NCBI RefSeq assembly: GCF_900187265.1
Contig: NZ_LT906450.1
Location: 3,339,444 to 3,403,443 of the forward strand
Length of the DNA stretch: 64,000 nucleotides
Source: Rhodococcus rhodochrous
Lineage (GTDB): Bacteria; Actinomycetota; Actinomycetes; Mycobacteriales; Mycobacteriaceae
Reading direction: 5' to 3'
Part shown: piece by piece, positions 48,029-61,892 of the stretch
Layout of the letters: each line of letters begins with the position of its first letter
Position numbering within the stretch: the stretch's first letter is position 1
Program-made: the position numbers and the translations under genes
The notes under the pieces: generated by a model
Databases searched by the model: none
Told to the model about the DNA's origin: nothing
The model's input: only the letters and a program-made list of their open reading frames with translations

Positions 48029-48726
48029 GACAGCATAGCGGGATCGGAGTGCTGGACAAAGCGATGACAGTCCTCCATGCGGTTGCCGAACAGCCGTGCA
48101 ACCTCAACGAGTTGTGCGCGCGGACCGGCCTGCCCCGTGCCACGGCGCACCGTCTCGCCGTGGGCCTCGAGGTCCACCGCCTCCTCATGCGCGACAGCGA
48201 CGGACAGTGGCGTCCCGGCCCCGGGCTGGCCGAATTGTCCGCGGGCGCAGGCGACACCCTCGTCGAGGCCGCCTCGCTCGTCCTCCCCCGCCTGCGCGAG
48301 ATCACCGGCGAGAGCGTGCAGTTGTACCGCCGCGAGGGCACCCAGCGGGTCTGCGTCGCCGCTCTCGAACCGCCGACCGGTCTGCGCGACACGGTCCTCG
48401 TCGGCGCACGCCTTCCGATGACGGCCGGCTCAGGCGCGAAAGTTCTGCTCGCGTGGGCCGATACGGCGACCCAGCGCGCCATCCTCCCCGAGGCAGCATT
48501 CGGTGAACGCGTGCTCGTCGAGGTCCGCCGCCGCGGCTGGGCGCAGAGCGCCGCCGAACGCGAACCCGGTGTGGCGTCGGTCGCCGCACCCGTGCGCGAC
48601 AGCACCGGTGCCGTGATCGCCGCGATCTCCGTATCGGGCCCCATCGACCGCATGGGCCGCCGACCGGGGGCCCGCTGGGCCGCGGACCTCCTCGCCGCCG
48701 CAGAAGCGCTCCAGAAGCGTCTCTGA
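48025..48726 (+). CDS. IclR-family regulator of leucine synthesis (LtbR/NdgR-like)
   Basis: 233 residues, the same length as mycobacterial Rv2989 (recalled). An N-terminal winged helix (VLDKAMTVLHAVAEQPCNLN, then ELCARTGLPRATAHRLAVGL) is followed by a C-terminal ligand domain (RLREITGESVQLYRREGTQR, PMTAGSGAKVLLAW, AAISVSGPIDRM). Orthologues LtbR (Corynebacterium) and NdgR/AreB (Streptomyces) control leuCD and leuB. The divergent placement next to leuC supports the same job. Start at 48025 with GGAGG ten bases upstream. Confidence 0.88.
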   Translation: MRQHSGIGVLDKAMTVLHAVAEQPCNLNELCARTGLPRATAHRLAVGLEVHRLLMRDSDGQWRPGPGLAELSAGAGDTLVEAASLVLPRLREITGESVQLYRREGTQRVCVAALEPPTGLRDTVLVGARLPMTAGSGAKVLLAWADTATQRAILPEAAFGERVLVEVRRRGWAQSAAEREPGVASVAAPVRDSTGAVIAAISVSGPIDRMGRRPGARWAADLLAAAEALQKRL

Positions 48727-48810
48727 GCCCGACTGCACGCAGGTTCCCTCCTGCGCGAGGAGCGGGAAGGAACACAGCCGTGCACTTCCCGCTGTGCCAG
48801 AGTGCTTCGC

Positions 48811-49323
48811 ATGGGAACCAACCGCCGCGCAGACATCACGATGACGGACTCGGAGATCGACGAGTTCCTCCACCGCAGCCGGGTCGCGAACCTGGCGACC
48901 CTCGGACCGACGGGCACCCCGCACCTCGTCGCCATGTGGTACGCGGTGCTCGACGGGGAGATCTGGTTCGAGACGAAGGCGAAATCGCAGAAGGTCGTCA
49001 ACCTCCGGCGCGACGATCGCGTGACCGTCCTCGTCGAGGCCGGCGACACCTACGACCAGTTGCGTGGCGTCTCGATCGAGGGGCGCGCGGAGATCGTGGA
49101 CGACCACGACCGCCTGTTCGAGGTCTGCCGCGACGTGTGGGAGCGGTACACCGCCCCGTACACGGAGGAGGCGCGCCCCGCGGTGGAGCAGATGATGCAC
49201 AAGCGGGTGGCCGTCCGTGTGGTGCCCGCACGGGTGCGATCATGGGATCACCGCAAGCTCGGGATGCCCGCCATGGAGATCGGCGGCACGACGGCGGCGT
49301 ATCTTCCGTCCGCCACGCCCTGA
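48811..49323 (+). CDS. PPOX-class F420- or FMN-dependent protein (Rv2991-like)
   Basis: 170 residues. Split beta-barrel flavin/deazaflavin-binding fold: EFLHRSRVANLATLGPTGTP, HLVAMWYAVLDGEIWFETKA, KSQKVVNLRRDDRVTVLVEA and GVSIEGRAEIV. Substrate unknown. The F420 gene fbiD is in the same window, but that does not prove cofactor choice. The start at 48811 matches where orthologues begin (MGTNRRADI); no strong ribosome site is seen. Confidence 0.85.
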   Translation: MGTNRRADITMTDSEIDEFLHRSRVANLATLGPTGTPHLVAMWYAVLDGEIWFETKAKSQKVVNLRRDDRVTVLVEAGDTYDQLRGVSIEGRAEIVDDHDRLFEVCRDVWERYTAPYTEEARPAVEQMMHKRVAVRVVPARVRSWDHRKLGMPAMEIGGTTAAYLPSATP

Positions 49324-49337
49324 CCGCACATACGCGA

Positions 49338-49368
49338 AAGGCTCTCCGATCGATGATCGGAGAGCCTT
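49338..49368. terminator. Hairpin terminator between the PPOX gene and tRNA-Glu
   Basis: 14-bp perfect stem (49338-49351 with 49355-49368) and GAT loop, between a plus-strand gene and minus-strand tRNAs; probably two-way. Confidence 0.75.
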
Positions 49369-49376
49369 CGTGGTTG

Positions 49377-49449
49377 TACCCCCGATGGGATTCGAACCCA
49401 CGCTACCGCCGTGAGAGGGCGGCGTCCTAGGCCGCTAGACGACGGGGGC
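49377..49449 (-). tRNA. tRNA-Glu (anticodon CTC), copy 1
   Basis: 73 nt on the minus strand, 5' GCCCCCGTCGTCTAGCGG. The anticodon loop CTCTCAC sits on a CCGCC/GGCGG stem, T-loop GGTTCGAATCC, acceptor closed by a G-U pair. The 3' CCA is not encoded (CAA follows). Identical to the copy 156 bp away. Confidence 0.95.
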
Positions 49450-49532
49450 CTGGAACTTTCCGAGGAATCGACGAGTCGACGCCTCCGAGAGAAGAACACC
49501 CACCGATCCGGAGATCGATGGGTAGTCCGTTG

Positions 49533-49605
49533 TACCCCCGATGGGATTCGAACCCACGCTACCGCCGTGAGAGGGCGGCGTCCTAGGCCGCTAGACGACG
49601 GGGGC
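49533..49605 (-). tRNA. tRNA-Glu (anticodon CTC), copy 2
   Basis: 73 nt, identical over its full length to the neighbouring tRNA-Glu, with a few shared flanking bases (TTGTACC side and GGAACTT side), indicating a tandem duplication. Confidence 0.95.
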
Positions 49606-49691
49606 CTATGGAACTTCTTCTCTTCGCTTCCCGAAGGAAGCTCAGCCAGCATAGCTGGCCGAGACGTTGCGGGCAAACCGCCGCGTCTCAG

Positions 49692-49763
49692 CTGGGGTAC
49701 CAGGACTCGAACCTAGAATGGCTGAACCAGAATCAGCTGTGTTGCCAATTACACCATACCCCA
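49692..49763 (-). tRNA. tRNA-Gln (anticodon CTG)
   Basis: 72 nt on the minus strand, 5' TGGGGTATGGTGTAATTGG. Anticodon loop TTCTGGT, T-loop GGTTCGAGTCC, acceptor TGGGGTA/TACCCCA with discriminator G. CCA is not encoded. Confidence 0.94.
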
Positions 49764-49947
49764 ATGGTTTGTTCCTTCGGCCTGCCCTGCGGGCGTTGTG
49801 GCCTCCGTTCCGAACCGAGAAGAAGATTAGCACCAACCCCGCCACCAACTACAAATCGGCTGGTCAGAGACCTGAAATCGAGCTCGGAACGAGCTCGGCC
49901 CGTCGCCGGCGGGTGCCGACGACGGGCCGAGAGCGACCCGTGAGGGG

Positions 49948-51420
49948 TCAGGCGATACGGGCCCGCCCGGCACGCAGGCGCGCGAGGGTGCGCTCACGAC
50001 CGAGCAGTTCCATCGACTCGTAGAGCGGCGGGCTGACGTGCGAGCCCGTCACCGCGACCCGCACGGGAGCGAAGGCCTTCCTCGGCTTCAGCTCGAGCCC
50101 CTCGATCAGTGCGCTCTTGAGCGCCTCCTCGATCGCCGGCGTGGTCCACTCGGCCACGCCCTCGAGGGCGGCGACGGAGGCGTCGAGCACCGACGCGGCA
50201 TCCTCCTTGAGGTTCTTCGCCGCAGAGGCCTCGTCGAGCGTGAAGTCGGCGTCGTCGACGAACAAGAACTTCAGCAGGTCCCACGCGTCCCCGAGAACGA
50301 CGATGCGGGTCTGCACGAGGTCGGCGGCCGTCCGGAAGAGCGTGTCGTCGACGTCGGCCCCGATCCGGCCGTGCTCGACGAGGTACGCCTTCAGCCGGGT
50401 CGCGAACTCCGCCGGCTCGAGCAGGCGGATGTGCTCGGCGTTGATGGCGTCGGCCTTCTTCTGGTCGAACCGGGCCGGGTTCGAATTGACCTTGGAGATC
50501 TCGAAGGCCGCGACCATCTCGTCGAGAGAGAACACGTCGCGATCGTCGGCGAGACCCCAGCCGAGCAGAGCGAGGTAGTTGAGCAGGCCCTCGGGGATGA
50601 ACCCGCGATCGCGGTGCAGGAAGAGGTTGGACTCAGGGTCGCGCTTGGAGAGCTTCTTGTTGCCCTGCCCCATCACGAACGGCAGGTGGCCGAACTCGGG
50701 CGTGAAATCGGTGACGCCGATGCGCTGCAGCGCCGCGTACAGCGCAAGCTGACGCGGGGTGGACGACAGCAGGTCCTCGCCGCGCAGGACGTGTGTGATC
50801 TTCATCAACGCGTCGTCGACGGGATTGACGAGGGTGTAGAGCGGGATGCCGTTGCCGCGGGTCAGCGCGAAGTCGGGCACCGAGCCCGCCTTGAAGGTGG
50901 TCTCGCCGCGGACCAGGTCGTTCCACGTGAGGTCCTCGTCGGGCATGCGCAGTCGCACGACCGGCTTGCGCCCCTCGTCGAGGAAGGCCTGCCGCTGCTC
51001 CGGGGTGAGGTCGCGGTCGAAGTTGTCGTAGCCGAGCTTCGGGTCGCGGCCGGCGGCCTTGTGCCGCTCCTCGACCTCTTCCGGCGTCGAGAACGACTCG
51101 TAGGCCTCACCGGCGTCGACGAGCTTCTGCACGATCTCGAGGTGAAGCTCGCGTCGCTGCGACTGCCGGTACGGCTCGTACGGTCCGCCGACCTCCGGAC
51201 CCTCGTCCCATTCGAGACCCAGCCACCGGAGGGCGTCGAGGATCGCCTGGTACGACTCCTCGGTGTCGCGTGCGGCGTCGGTGTCTTCGATGCGGAACAC
51301 GAAGGTGCCGCCGTGATGACGCGCGAAAGCCCAGTTGAACAGGGCGGTGCGCACCAGACCCACATGCGGGGTTCCGGTCGGTGACGGGCAGAAACGTACG
51401 CGTACTTCGCTGGTGGTCAT
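49948..51420 (-). CDS. gltX: Glutamyl-tRNA synthetase
   Basis: Charges tRNA-Glu, and in bacteria lacking GlnRS also tRNA-Gln, which GatCAB then amidates. 490 residues. Class I motifs: [20 protein letters not shown] (HIGH equivalent) and [12 protein letters not shown]. The helical anticodon-binding domain at the C-terminus is complete. Its presumed substrates, two tRNA-Glu and one tRNA-Gln gene, lie directly downstream on the same strand. Confidence 0.96.
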   Translation of the reverse strand: MTTSEVRVRFCPSPTGTPHVGLVRTALFNWAFARHHGGTFVFRIEDTDAARDTEESYQAILDALRWLGLEWDEGPEVGGPYEPYRQSQRRELHLEIVQKLVDAGEAYESFSTPEEVEERHKAAGRDPKLGYDNFDRDLTPEQRQAFLDEGRKPVVRLRMPDEDLTWNDLVRGETTFKAGSVPDFALTRGNGIPLYTLVNPVDDALMKITHVLRGEDLLSSTPRQLALYAALQRIGVTDFTPEFGHLPFVMGQGNKKLSKRDPESNLFLHRDRGFIPEGLLNYLALLGWGLADDRDVFSLDEMVAAFEISKVNSNPARFDQKKADAINAEHIRLLEPAEFATRLKAYLVEHGRIGADVDDTLFRTAADLVQTRIVVLGDAWDLLKFLFVDDADFTLDEASAAKNLKEDAASVLDASVAALEGVAEWTTPAIEEALKSALIEGLELKPRKAFAPVRVAVTGSHVSPPLYESMELLGRERTLARLRAGRARIA

Positions 51421-51486
51421 GACTCGCTCAGGGTTGAGGATCGACGGGAGACCTTCCCAGGCTATCCGCCCCGCAGCGAGCTCCGG

Positions 51487-52263
51487 TCAGGATCCCTTGG
51501 CGACGACCGGATTCGTGAGCGTTCCGATGCCCTCGACGGTGATCGAGACGGTGTTGCCCGGCTCGATCGGTCCGACACCTTCGGGGGTGCCGGTGAGGAT
51601 GACGTCGCCCGGCAGCAGGGTCATGACACCGGAGATCCATTCGATGAGCTTCGGGATGTCGTGCACCATCTTCGAGGTGCGGCTGCGCTGGCGGATCTGC
51701 CCGTCGACCTCCGCCGAGATCTCGAGATCGGAAGGGTCGATGTCGGTTTCGATCCACGGACCGAGCGGGCAGAAGGTGTCGTGGCCCTTGGCCCGGCCCC
51801 ACTGGCCGTCCTTGCGCTGATGGTCGCGCGCGGACACGTCGTTGGCCACCGTGTAGCCGAGGATCGCCTCCCGGGCCTTCGCGGCGGGGACGTCCTTGCA
51901 GGGGCGCCCGATGACCACGGCGAGTTCGGCCTCGTGGTGGACGAGCGAGGTGGTGGGCGGAATCACGATGGGCGCGCCCGGGCCCACGATCGACGTGTTG
52001 GGCTTGAGGAAGATCATCGGCTCGTCGGGGACCTCGTTGCCCGACTCGGCGGCGTGGGCGGCGTAGTTGCGACCGACCGCGATCACCTTGGTGGCGAGGA
52101 TCGGGGCGAGAATCCGCACGTCGGCGAGGGGCCAGCTCCGGCCCGTGAAGGTGGGGTTCCCGAAAGGATGCTCGGCGATCTCCTTCGCCGTCGCGGACTC
52201 CCCCTCCCCTTCGATGCTCACGAACGCGACACCATCCGGGCTGGCAATTCGACCAAGGCGCAT
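51487..52263 (-). CDS. Fumarylacetoacetate hydrolase family protein
   Basis: 258 residues. FAH fold with KVIAVGRNYAAHAAESGNEV, PMIFLKPNTSIVGPG, LVHHEAELAVVIGR (metal-binding acidic residues), GYTVANDVSARDHQ and LTGTPEGVGPIEPGN. Members hydrolyse or decarboxylate acylpyruvates, such as oxaloacetate decarboxylase/acylpyruvase activities; the exact substrate is not readable. It lies 66 nt upstream of gltX, as in mycobacteria (Rv2993c, recalled). Confidence 0.87.
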   Translation of the reverse strand: MRLGRIASPDGVAFVSIEGEGESATAKEIAEHPFGNPTFTGRSWPLADVRILAPILATKVIAVGRNYAAHAAESGNEVPDEPMIFLKPNTSIVGPGAPIVIPPTTSLVHHEAELAVVIGRPCKDVPAAKAREAILGYTVANDVSARDHQRKDGQWGRAKGHDTFCPLGPWIETDIDPSDLEISAEVDGQIRQRSRTSKMVHDIPKLIEWISGVMTLLPGDVILTGTPEGVGPIEPGNTVSITVEGIGTLTNPVVAKGS

Positions 52264-52373
52264 GTCCGGAGTCTAACGGTGCGCGCACACTGCGATCGAC
52301 GCCCGGGTGCCGCGGGTATAGAGTCCGACCGAGATTTCATATAACGGTACGACTTTCTCAGATAGTGGGACTC

Positions 52374-53570
52374 ATGGACACTCCGGACATCGGTGGGCGC
52401 CGATGGCTGATCCTGGCCCTCGGCGTCCTCGCCCAGGCCTCCCAGGCCACCGTCATCAACGGCGTCGCCTTCCTCATCCCGACCCTGAACCAGGAGGGTG
52501 GCTTCACCCTCGCGCAGGCCGGAACCCTCGCCGGCGCACCGATCCTCGGCGGCGTGTTCACGCTCGTCGTGTGGGGCGCGATCGCCGACCGGTTCGGTGA
52601 ACGTCTCGCGCTGGCCGCCGGACTCGGGATCGCGGCCGTCGCGATGGGACTCGCGAGCGCGACCACCTCGCTGGACCTGTCCCGCACCGCCTCCGCCGCG
52701 CTGCTCGGCCTGTTGCTGATGTGTGCGGGAGCCGGCGCCGTGAGCGCCAATTCGGCGAGCGGTCGCGTGGTGGTCGGATGGTTCCCGCCGCACCAGCGCG
52801 GCCTCGCGATGGGCATCCGGCAGATGTCGGTGCCGCTGGGTGTCGCCGCGGGCGCACTCGTCATCCCGACTCTCGCGGGCGACCACGGGATCGCCTGGGC
52901 ACTCGCGTTTCCCATGCTCGCGTGCGGGCTGGCAGCCGTCGCCTGCGCGGTCGGCGTGGTGGATCCGCCCCGACCCGGACGGGCGGAGGCCGAGCGCGCA
53001 GGCGTGCTCGGCAATCCCTACCGGAGTTCCATGTCCCTCACGCGCATCCATCTCGCGTCGATCCTGCTCGTCGTTCCGCAGTACGTCGTGTGGACCTACG
53101 CCCTGGTGTGGCTCATCGCCGACCGCGGCTGGGACGAGGTCGGCGCCGGCCTCGTCATCACCGCCGCCCAGATCCTCGGCGCCCTCGGACGTGTCGTCAC
53201 CGGAGCCTGGTCCGATCGGGTGGGCAGCCGACTGGGACCGATGCGCATCGTCGCAATATCGGTCGTCGTGTCGATGGTCGCGCTGTCCGTCACCGCGTGG
53301 ACGGATTCGGCGATCGCGGTGGGCGTCCTGCTCGTCGCGTCGATCCTGACCTCGGCGCCGAACGGGTTGGCGTTCACCGCCGTCGCGGAGATCGCCGGCC
53401 CGTTCTGGGGCGGTCGCGCACTCGGAATCCAGAACACCGGGCAGTTCGTCTTCGCCGCGGCCGTCGGACCGGTCTTCGGTGGGCTCATCGCTGCGGTCGG
53501 ATTCCCCGCCGCGTTCGCCCTGGCCGCCATCGCTCCGGCAGCGGCGGTCCCGGTGGTCCCCAAGGACTGA
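52374..53570 (+). CDS. Major facilitator superfamily transporter
   Basis: 398 residues from the ATG at 52374, about 12 membrane helices. The loop 2-3 motif is WGAIADRFGERLALAAGLG, and there is a central loop with Pro/Arg/Glu. Resembles the MFS protein in this position in mycobacteria (Rv2994, recalled); substrate unknown. GATAGT ends exactly 7 nt before the ATG and there is no ribosome site, so it may be leaderless. The in-frame GTG at 52365 is an alternative start. Confidence 0.85.
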   Translation: MDTPDIGGRRWLILALGVLAQASQATVINGVAFLIPTLNQEGGFTLAQAGTLAGAPILGGVFTLVVWGAIADRFGERLALAAGLGIAAVAMGLASATTSLDLSRTASAALLGLLLMCAGAGAVSANSASGRVVVGWFPPHQRGLAMGIRQMSVPLGVAAGALVIPTLAGDHGIAWALAFPMLACGLAAVACAVGVVDPPRPGRAEAERAGVLGNPYRSSMSLTRIHLASILLVVPQYVVWTYALVWLIADRGWDEVGAGLVITAAQILGALGRVVTGAWSDRVGSRLGPMRIVAISVVVSMVALSVTAWTDSAIAVGVLLVASILTSAPNGLAFTAVAEIAGPFWGGRALGIQNTGQFVFAAAVGPVFGGLIAAVGFPAAFALAAIAPAAAVPVVPKD

Positions 53571-53579
53571 CACGAAGAA

Positions 53580-53625
53580 CCGCGCGTGGCGCCGGACGGG
53601 ACGTGCCCGCCGGCGCCACGCGCGG
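53580..53625. terminator. 16-bp hairpin terminator between the MFS gene and leuB
   Basis: Perfect stem 53580-53595 with 53610-53625; the loop has further CGGG/CCCG pairing. Convergent genes on both sides. Confidence 0.8.
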
Positions 53626-53664
53626 TCGTGAGGAAGAACTCGGTGTTCGAAGAGAACTCGGCGT

Positions 53665-54675
53665 TCAGAGAGAAGTTGCGATCCGATCGCCGATCTCGGT
53701 GGTCACGATCGGACCGGTGCCACGGTTCGCGAGGTCGGTCTCGACGGCCCGCTCGACGCGTGCAGCGTCCTCCTCGCGCCCGAGATGGCGCAGAAGCAGT
53801 GCGGTGGACAGGATCGCCGCGGTCGGGTCGGCGATGCCCTTGCCGGCGATGTCGGGTGCCGAGCCGTGGACGGGCTCGAACATCGAGGGGTTGGTGCCCG
53901 AAGCGTCGATGTTGCCGCTCGCGGCCAGACCGATGCCTCCGGTCACGGCGCCGGCGAGGTCGGTGATGATGTCGCCGAAAAGGTTGTCGGTGACGATGAC
54001 GTCGAAGCGCGACGGGTCGTCGACCATGTAGATGGTCGCGGCGTCGATGTGGCAGTAGGCCGTGGTGACCTCGGGGAACTCCTTGCCCACGGTCTCGACG
54101 GCGCGGGTCCAGATCGCACCGGCGTTCGACAGCACATTCGTCTTGTGGATGAGCGTGACGTGCTTGCGGCGGGTCTGCGCGAGCTCGAAGGCGTAGCGGA
54201 CCACGCGCTCGGCTCCGAACCAGGTGTTCACCGAGACCTCGGTGGCGATCTCGTGCGGGGTGCCGACGCGGATCGCTCCCCCGTTACCGGTGTACGGGCC
54301 CTCGGTGCCCTCGCGGACGACGACGAAGTCGATCTCGTGGTCGGCGGCGAGCGGCGACTTCGCGCCCGGGTACAGGCGCGACGGCCGCAGGTTGACGTGG
54401 TGGTCGAGGGCGAACCGCATGTTCAGGAGGAGACCGCGTTCGAGGACGCCGGGCGTGACCGACGGATCGCCGATGGCACCGAGGAGGATCGCGTCGTGCT
54501 CGCGGATCGCGGCGAGATCGGCATCGGGCAGGAGTTCGCCGGTCGCGTTGTACCGGCGGGCACCGAGGTCGTACTCGGTCGTCTCGAGATCCGGGACGAG
54601 AGCGCGGAGCACCTTGAGAGCTTCCGCCGTGACCTCGACACCGATGCCGTCACCGGGGATGACCGCAAGTTTCAT
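53665..54675 (-). CDS. leuB: 3-isopropylmalate dehydrogenase
   Basis: NAD-dependent oxidative decarboxylation in leucine synthesis. 336 residues from the ATG at 54675, equal to the M. tuberculosis enzyme; a GTG at 54681 is possible. Motifs: [75 protein letters not shown] and [20 protein letters not shown]. It stands apart from leuCD, and LtbR/NdgR-type regulation is possible. Confidence 0.96.
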   Translation of the reverse strand: MKLAVIPGDGIGVEVTAEALKVLRALVPDLETTEYDLGARRYNATGELLPDADLAAIREHDAILLGAIGDPSVTPGVLERGLLLNMRFALDHHVNLRPSRLYPGAKSPLAADHEIDFVVVREGTEGPYTGNGGAIRVGTPHEIATEVSVNTWFGAERVVRYAFELAQTRRKHVTLIHKTNVLSNAGAIWTRAVETVGKEFPEVTTAYCHIDAATIYMVDDPSRFDVIVTDNLFGDIITDLAGAVTGGIGLAASGNIDASGTNPSMFEPVHGSAPDIAGKGIADPTAAILSTALLLRHLGREEDAARVERAVETDLANRGTGPIVTTEIGDRIATSL

Positions 54676-54700
54676 GAGCACTACTCACTTCCTGTGCGAC

Positions 54701-54734
54701 GGTGGCCGCGACCGTGCAGACGGTCGCGGCCACC
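54701..54734 (-). terminator. Terminator after serA
   Basis: 14-bp perfect stem (54701-54714 with 54721-54734) and TGCAGA loop, 22 bases past the serA stop. Confidence 0.75.
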
Positions 54735-54755
54735 GGATGATGGAGAACCGAAGGA

Positions 54756-56348
54756 TCAGGACAGGTCGACCTGGGCGACGCGAGCGTCGAGCGCCTCGGT
54801 GATCTGTCCGACCTCGGCGTCGCCGACGACGCGGTCGACACGGAGGATCACGGTGGCGCCGGGGCCCTCCGCGTCCTGGCTCAGCGCCGCGGCCTGGATG
54901 TCGATGCTCGCGTTGCCGAGCACGGTGCCCAGCGTTCCGAGGACACCCGGACGGTCCTGGTAGTGGACGATCAGGTTGTGGCCCTCGGCGCGGAGGTCGA
55001 AGCTGCGGCCGTTGATGTTGACGATCTTCTCGACCTGCTGCAGGCCGGTGAGCGCACCCGCGACGGAGGTGACGTGTCCGTCCGGCGCGACGGCGCGGAC
55101 CTCGACGGCGCTGCGGTGCGTGGTGGCCTCGCTGACCTTCTCGACCTCGACGGTCACGCCGCGCTGCTCCGCGAGCTTCGGGGCGTTGACGAAGGTGACC
55201 GGCTCGTCGCTGCTCGCCGAGAACAGGCCGCGGAGGGCGGCCAGGCCGAGGATGTCGGTGTTCTCGGCCGAGAGCTCACCGCTGACGACGACCTGCACGT
55301 TCTGCACGGCCTCGGGCGAGAGGGTGCCGGCGAGCAGACCGAGCTTGCGGACGAGCTCGAGCCACGGCGCGACCTCCTCGCCCACGGGGCCACCGGAGAC
55401 GTTGACGGCGTCGGGCACGAACTCGCCGGCGAGGGCGAGCAGCACGCTCTTGGCGACGTCGGTACCGGCGCGGTCCTGGGCCTCGGCGGTGGATGCACCG
55501 AGGTGCGGGGTGACGACGACGTTGTCGAGGTCGAACAGCTTCGAATCGGTGCACGGCTCGGTCTCGAAGACGTCGAGGCCGGCAGCGCGGACCTTGCCTT
55601 CGACGAGCGCGTCGTACAGCGCGTCCTCGTCGATCAGGCCACCGCGGGCGGCGTTGACGATGATGACGCCGTCCTTGGCCTTGGACAGACGCTCGGCGTT
55701 GATCAGGCCGGCGGTCTCCTTGGTCTTGGGCAGGTGCACCGAGATGAAGTCGGCGCGGGCGACCAGCTCGTCGATGTCGACGAGCTCGATGCCGAGCTGT
55801 GCGGCGCGGGCGGCCGGCAGGTAGGGGTCGTACGCGATGACGTGGGTCTCGAACGCCGCGAGACGCTGGGCGAACAGCTGGCCGATGCGGCCGAGGCCGA
55901 CGACGCCGACCGTCTTGCCGAGGATCTCGGTGCCGTTGAAGCTCGACCGCTTCCAGGTGCGCTCACGCAGGGTGCGGTCGGCGGCGGGAACCTGACGCGC
56001 CGCGGACATGAGGAGCGCGACCGCGTGCTCGGCGGCGGAGTGGATGTTGGAGGTGGGCGCGTTGACGACCATCACACCGCGCTCGGTGGCAGCGGCGATG
56101 TCGACGTTGTCGAGGCCGACACCGGCGCGACCGACGATCTTGAGGTTGGGCGCCGCAGCGAGCACCTCGGCGTCGACGGTGGTCGCGGAGCGGACCAGCA
56201 GCGCCTGGGCCTCGGGCACGGCCGCGAGCAGGGCGGGGCGGTCGGGGCCGTCGACCCAGCGCACCTCGACACCGTCACCGAGCGCATCGACGGTCGACTG
56301 CGCAAGCTTGTCGGCGATCAGGACTACTGGACGGCCATTCTGGCTCAC
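54756..56348 (-). CDS. serA: D-3-phosphoglycerate dehydrogenase
   Basis: First step of serine synthesis and so a carbon source for cysteine. 530 residues from the GTG at 56348 with GGGAG upstream, close to the 528 of M. tuberculosis. Substrate and NAD domains: [53 protein letters not shown] and the catalytic His in [20 protein letters not shown]. Then the mycobacterial-type intervening domain and a C-terminal ACT domain ([20 protein letters not shown]) for serine feedback. Confidence 0.97.
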   Translation of the reverse strand: MSQNGRPVVLIADKLAQSTVDALGDGVEVRWVDGPDRPALLAAVPEAQALLVRSATTVDAEVLAAAPNLKIVGRAGVGLDNVDIAAATERGVMVVNAPTSNIHSAAEHAVALLMSAARQVPAADRTLRERTWKRSSFNGTEILGKTVGVVGLGRIGQLFAQRLAAFETHVIAYDPYLPAARAAQLGIELVDIDELVARADFISVHLPKTKETAGLINAERLSKAKDGVIIVNAARGGLIDEDALYDALVEGKVRAAGLDVFETEPCTDSKLFDLDNVVVTPHLGASTAEAQDRAGTDVAKSVLLALAGEFVPDAVNVSGGPVGEEVAPWLELVRKLGLLAGTLSPEAVQNVQVVVSGELSAENTDILGLAALRGLFSASSDEPVTFVNAPKLAEQRGVTVEVEKVSEATTHRSAVEVRAVAPDGHVTSVAGALTGLQQVEKIVNINGRSFDLRAEGHNLIVHYQDRPGVLGTLGTVLGNASIDIQAAALSQDAEGPGATVILRVDRVVGDAEVGQITEALDARVAQVDLS

Positions 56349-56476
56349 GTGCGGACTCCCTGTGTCGTGAATGTGTGAGTGGTCGACGGCGCTCGCGCCC
56401 GACAGCATGCGTGGGCACCCGCGACCGCCCACAGTTTAGTGCCCCGGCCCCTCCCACGGGGCCACCGGGACCGGGA

Positions 56477-58291
56477 TCACGGTGGTGCGGGCCGATCCTT
56501 CCGCGGGGGCGGGACGATGTCCTGCGGGGGTGCGTCGAGCACACTGCGCTCGATGCCGGGCTGGTTCCGGTGCCGGAAGGCCACCACGGCGGTGCGGACG
56601 GTCGGATGGAATCGCCCGGCCCCGAAGCGATTCCCCGATTGCATCCGGTGCAACTTGTCCTTGACCGGCCCCTTCATCGCGGCGAAGGCGAGCCGTATCC
56701 CCCTGTGGGCGAGGTAGTCGTCGAGACGTTCGATCTCTTCGACGGCGCTGATGTCGAGATCCGTGATCGGTTCGGCCGCGAGTACCACCCACTCGATACG
56801 GTCCTCGCGTTCGCGGACGAGTTCACGGACGAACTTCGTGAGGATCACACCGTTCGCGAAGAACAGCGGGGCGTCGAATCGCACGAGCACGAGACCCGGG
56901 ATGCGGTGGCCCTCGGGATGCCGCTCCCGGTCGTGATATCCGGCGATGTCCTCGAGTTCGACGAGTTCGGTCCGGTGGGGTTGCCAGGCACGCACGATCA
57001 CGACCGCCAACGACAATGCGATCGCGACGAGTACACCCCTCAACACACCGGCGAGACCGACCGCCACGAATGCGGCGAAGGACAAACAGAATTCGATCTT
57101 GTTGACCCGCCACAGGCGACCGAGCCCCTTCACATCGACGAGCGCACTCGCCGCGGCGATCACGACGGCAGCGAGCGCGGCCTGCGGCAGGTACGCCGTC
57201 GCCCCCGGCGCGGCCAGCAGGAAGATCGCGACCGTCACCGCTCCGACGGCACCCGCGAGCTGGGTACGCGCTCCGGCCTGTACGAGGACGGGAGTGCGAC
57301 TGCCGCTGCCGCAGATCGGGAATCCGCCCGTCGCACCGGCTGCGATGTTCACCACACCGAGGGCGCGCATCTCGGAACTGCCGTCCACGTCCTCGCCCCG
57401 TCGGAGCGCGAACGAGCGCGACAGCACCGCGGTGTCGGCGAACGCGATGACGGCGACGGCGACGGCGGGTGCGAGCAGTTCGATCACGTCTCCCCGTTCG
57501 ATACCGCCCAGAACGGGCGCGGGGATCCCGGCGGGCAACGCCCCCACCATCTCCACCCGATCGGTGAGCCCGAACACCTCGACCGCCGCGGAGGCGGCGA
57601 CCACCGCGACGAGCACCGCGGGTATGCGGGGAACGACCTTCTGCAGCGCGAGGATCACAGCGAGGGTGCCGACGCCGAGGAGAAGTCCGACCGGTTCGAC
57701 ACCGTCCTCGAAGACGTCGTCGACGACGTCGAGAACCTCGGCGACGACACCGGATTCGTCGGCCGAGGTGCCCAGCAGGAGCGGGAGCTGCCCGACGATG
57801 ACGATGATCGCGATCGCGTTGAGGAAACCGACCCGGATGGGTGTGGAGAGCAGATAGGTCAGGAATCCGAAGCGGAGTATCCCGCCGACGAGGAGGATCG
57901 CCCCGACGAGGAGGGCGAGCACACCGGCGAGGGCGACCGCACGCTGCGGATCACCGTCGGCGGCGAGCGGGATCACCGCGGCCGCGATGAGCGGGGCGAG
58001 CGCGGAATCCGGTCCGAGCACGAGGATCCGGGACGGACCGACCACCGCGTACACGAGCATCGGCACCACTGTCGCGTAGAGACCGGTGTAGGGCGGCAGT
58101 CCCGCCGCCTGGGCATATCCCATGCCGGTGGGGACGAGCAGAGCGCTGAGCGCGAGACCCGCCGTGACGTCGCCCCGCAACCACCCCCGCCGGTAGGACC
58201 GTGCGGTGGCGACACCCGGGAGCCGCCCGAACGCGGCGAGGAGCCACATCAGCCAAGTATCCTCCGCGGCCTCGGCCCGTGACTGCGACAT
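56477..58291 (-). CDS. SulP-family anion transporter with C-terminal STAS domain
   Basis: 604 residues. Membrane part of about 12-14 helices with the SulP signature (LRGDVTAGLALSALLVPTGM then GYAQAAGLPPYTGLYATVVP) and FADTAVLSRSFALRRGEDVD. The C-terminal STAS domain spans about 440-570 (VLVRFDAPLFFANGVILTKF, ITDLDISAVEEIERL). It may carry sulfate, bicarbonate or another anion; sequence alone does not decide. It lies between serA and ilvC with its own spacing on both sides. Confidence 0.88.
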   Translation of the reverse strand: MSQSRAEAAEDTWLMWLLAAFGRLPGVATARSYRRGWLRGDVTAGLALSALLVPTGMGYAQAAGLPPYTGLYATVVPMLVYAVVGPSRILVLGPDSALAPLIAAAVIPLAADGDPQRAVALAGVLALLVGAILLVGGILRFGFLTYLLSTPIRVGFLNAIAIIVIVGQLPLLLGTSADESGVVAEVLDVVDDVFEDGVEPVGLLLGVGTLAVILALQKVVPRIPAVLVAVVAASAAVEVFGLTDRVEMVGALPAGIPAPVLGGIERGDVIELLAPAVAVAVIAFADTAVLSRSFALRRGEDVDGSSEMRALGVVNIAAGATGGFPICGSGSRTPVLVQAGARTQLAGAVGAVTVAIFLLAAPGATAYLPQAALAAVVIAAASALVDVKGLGRLWRVNKIEFCLSFAAFVAVGLAGVLRGVLVAIALSLAVVIVRAWQPHRTELVELEDIAGYHDRERHPEGHRIPGLVLVRFDAPLFFANGVILTKFVRELVREREDRIEWVVLAAEPITDLDISAVEEIERLDDYLAHRGIRLAFAAMKGPVKDKLHRMQSGNRFGAGRFHPTVRTAVVAFRHRNQPGIERSVLDAPPQDIVPPPRKDRPAPP

Positions 58292-58309
58292 CGCTCACGC
58301 GCACCGACG

Positions 58310-58349
58310 ACGGCGGCCCGGCACCCCCGTAGGGATACCGGGCCGCCGT
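58310..58349 (-). terminator. Terminator after ilvC
   Basis: 12-bp stem (58310-58321 with 58338-58349), 18 bases beyond the ilvC stop on the minus strand. Confidence 0.7.
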
Positions 58350-58367
58350 GACCGGATCAGGTGGCTG

Positions 58368-61860
<3,493 letters not shown>

Positions 61861-61892
61861 TGCGAATTCCTCTGATTCTGGCTCCGGGCAAC

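Noticed and set aside
54963..56378. Plus-strand frame of about 470 codons opposite serA
   Set aside because: Mirror of serA codon structure with repetitive acidic residues and no homology.
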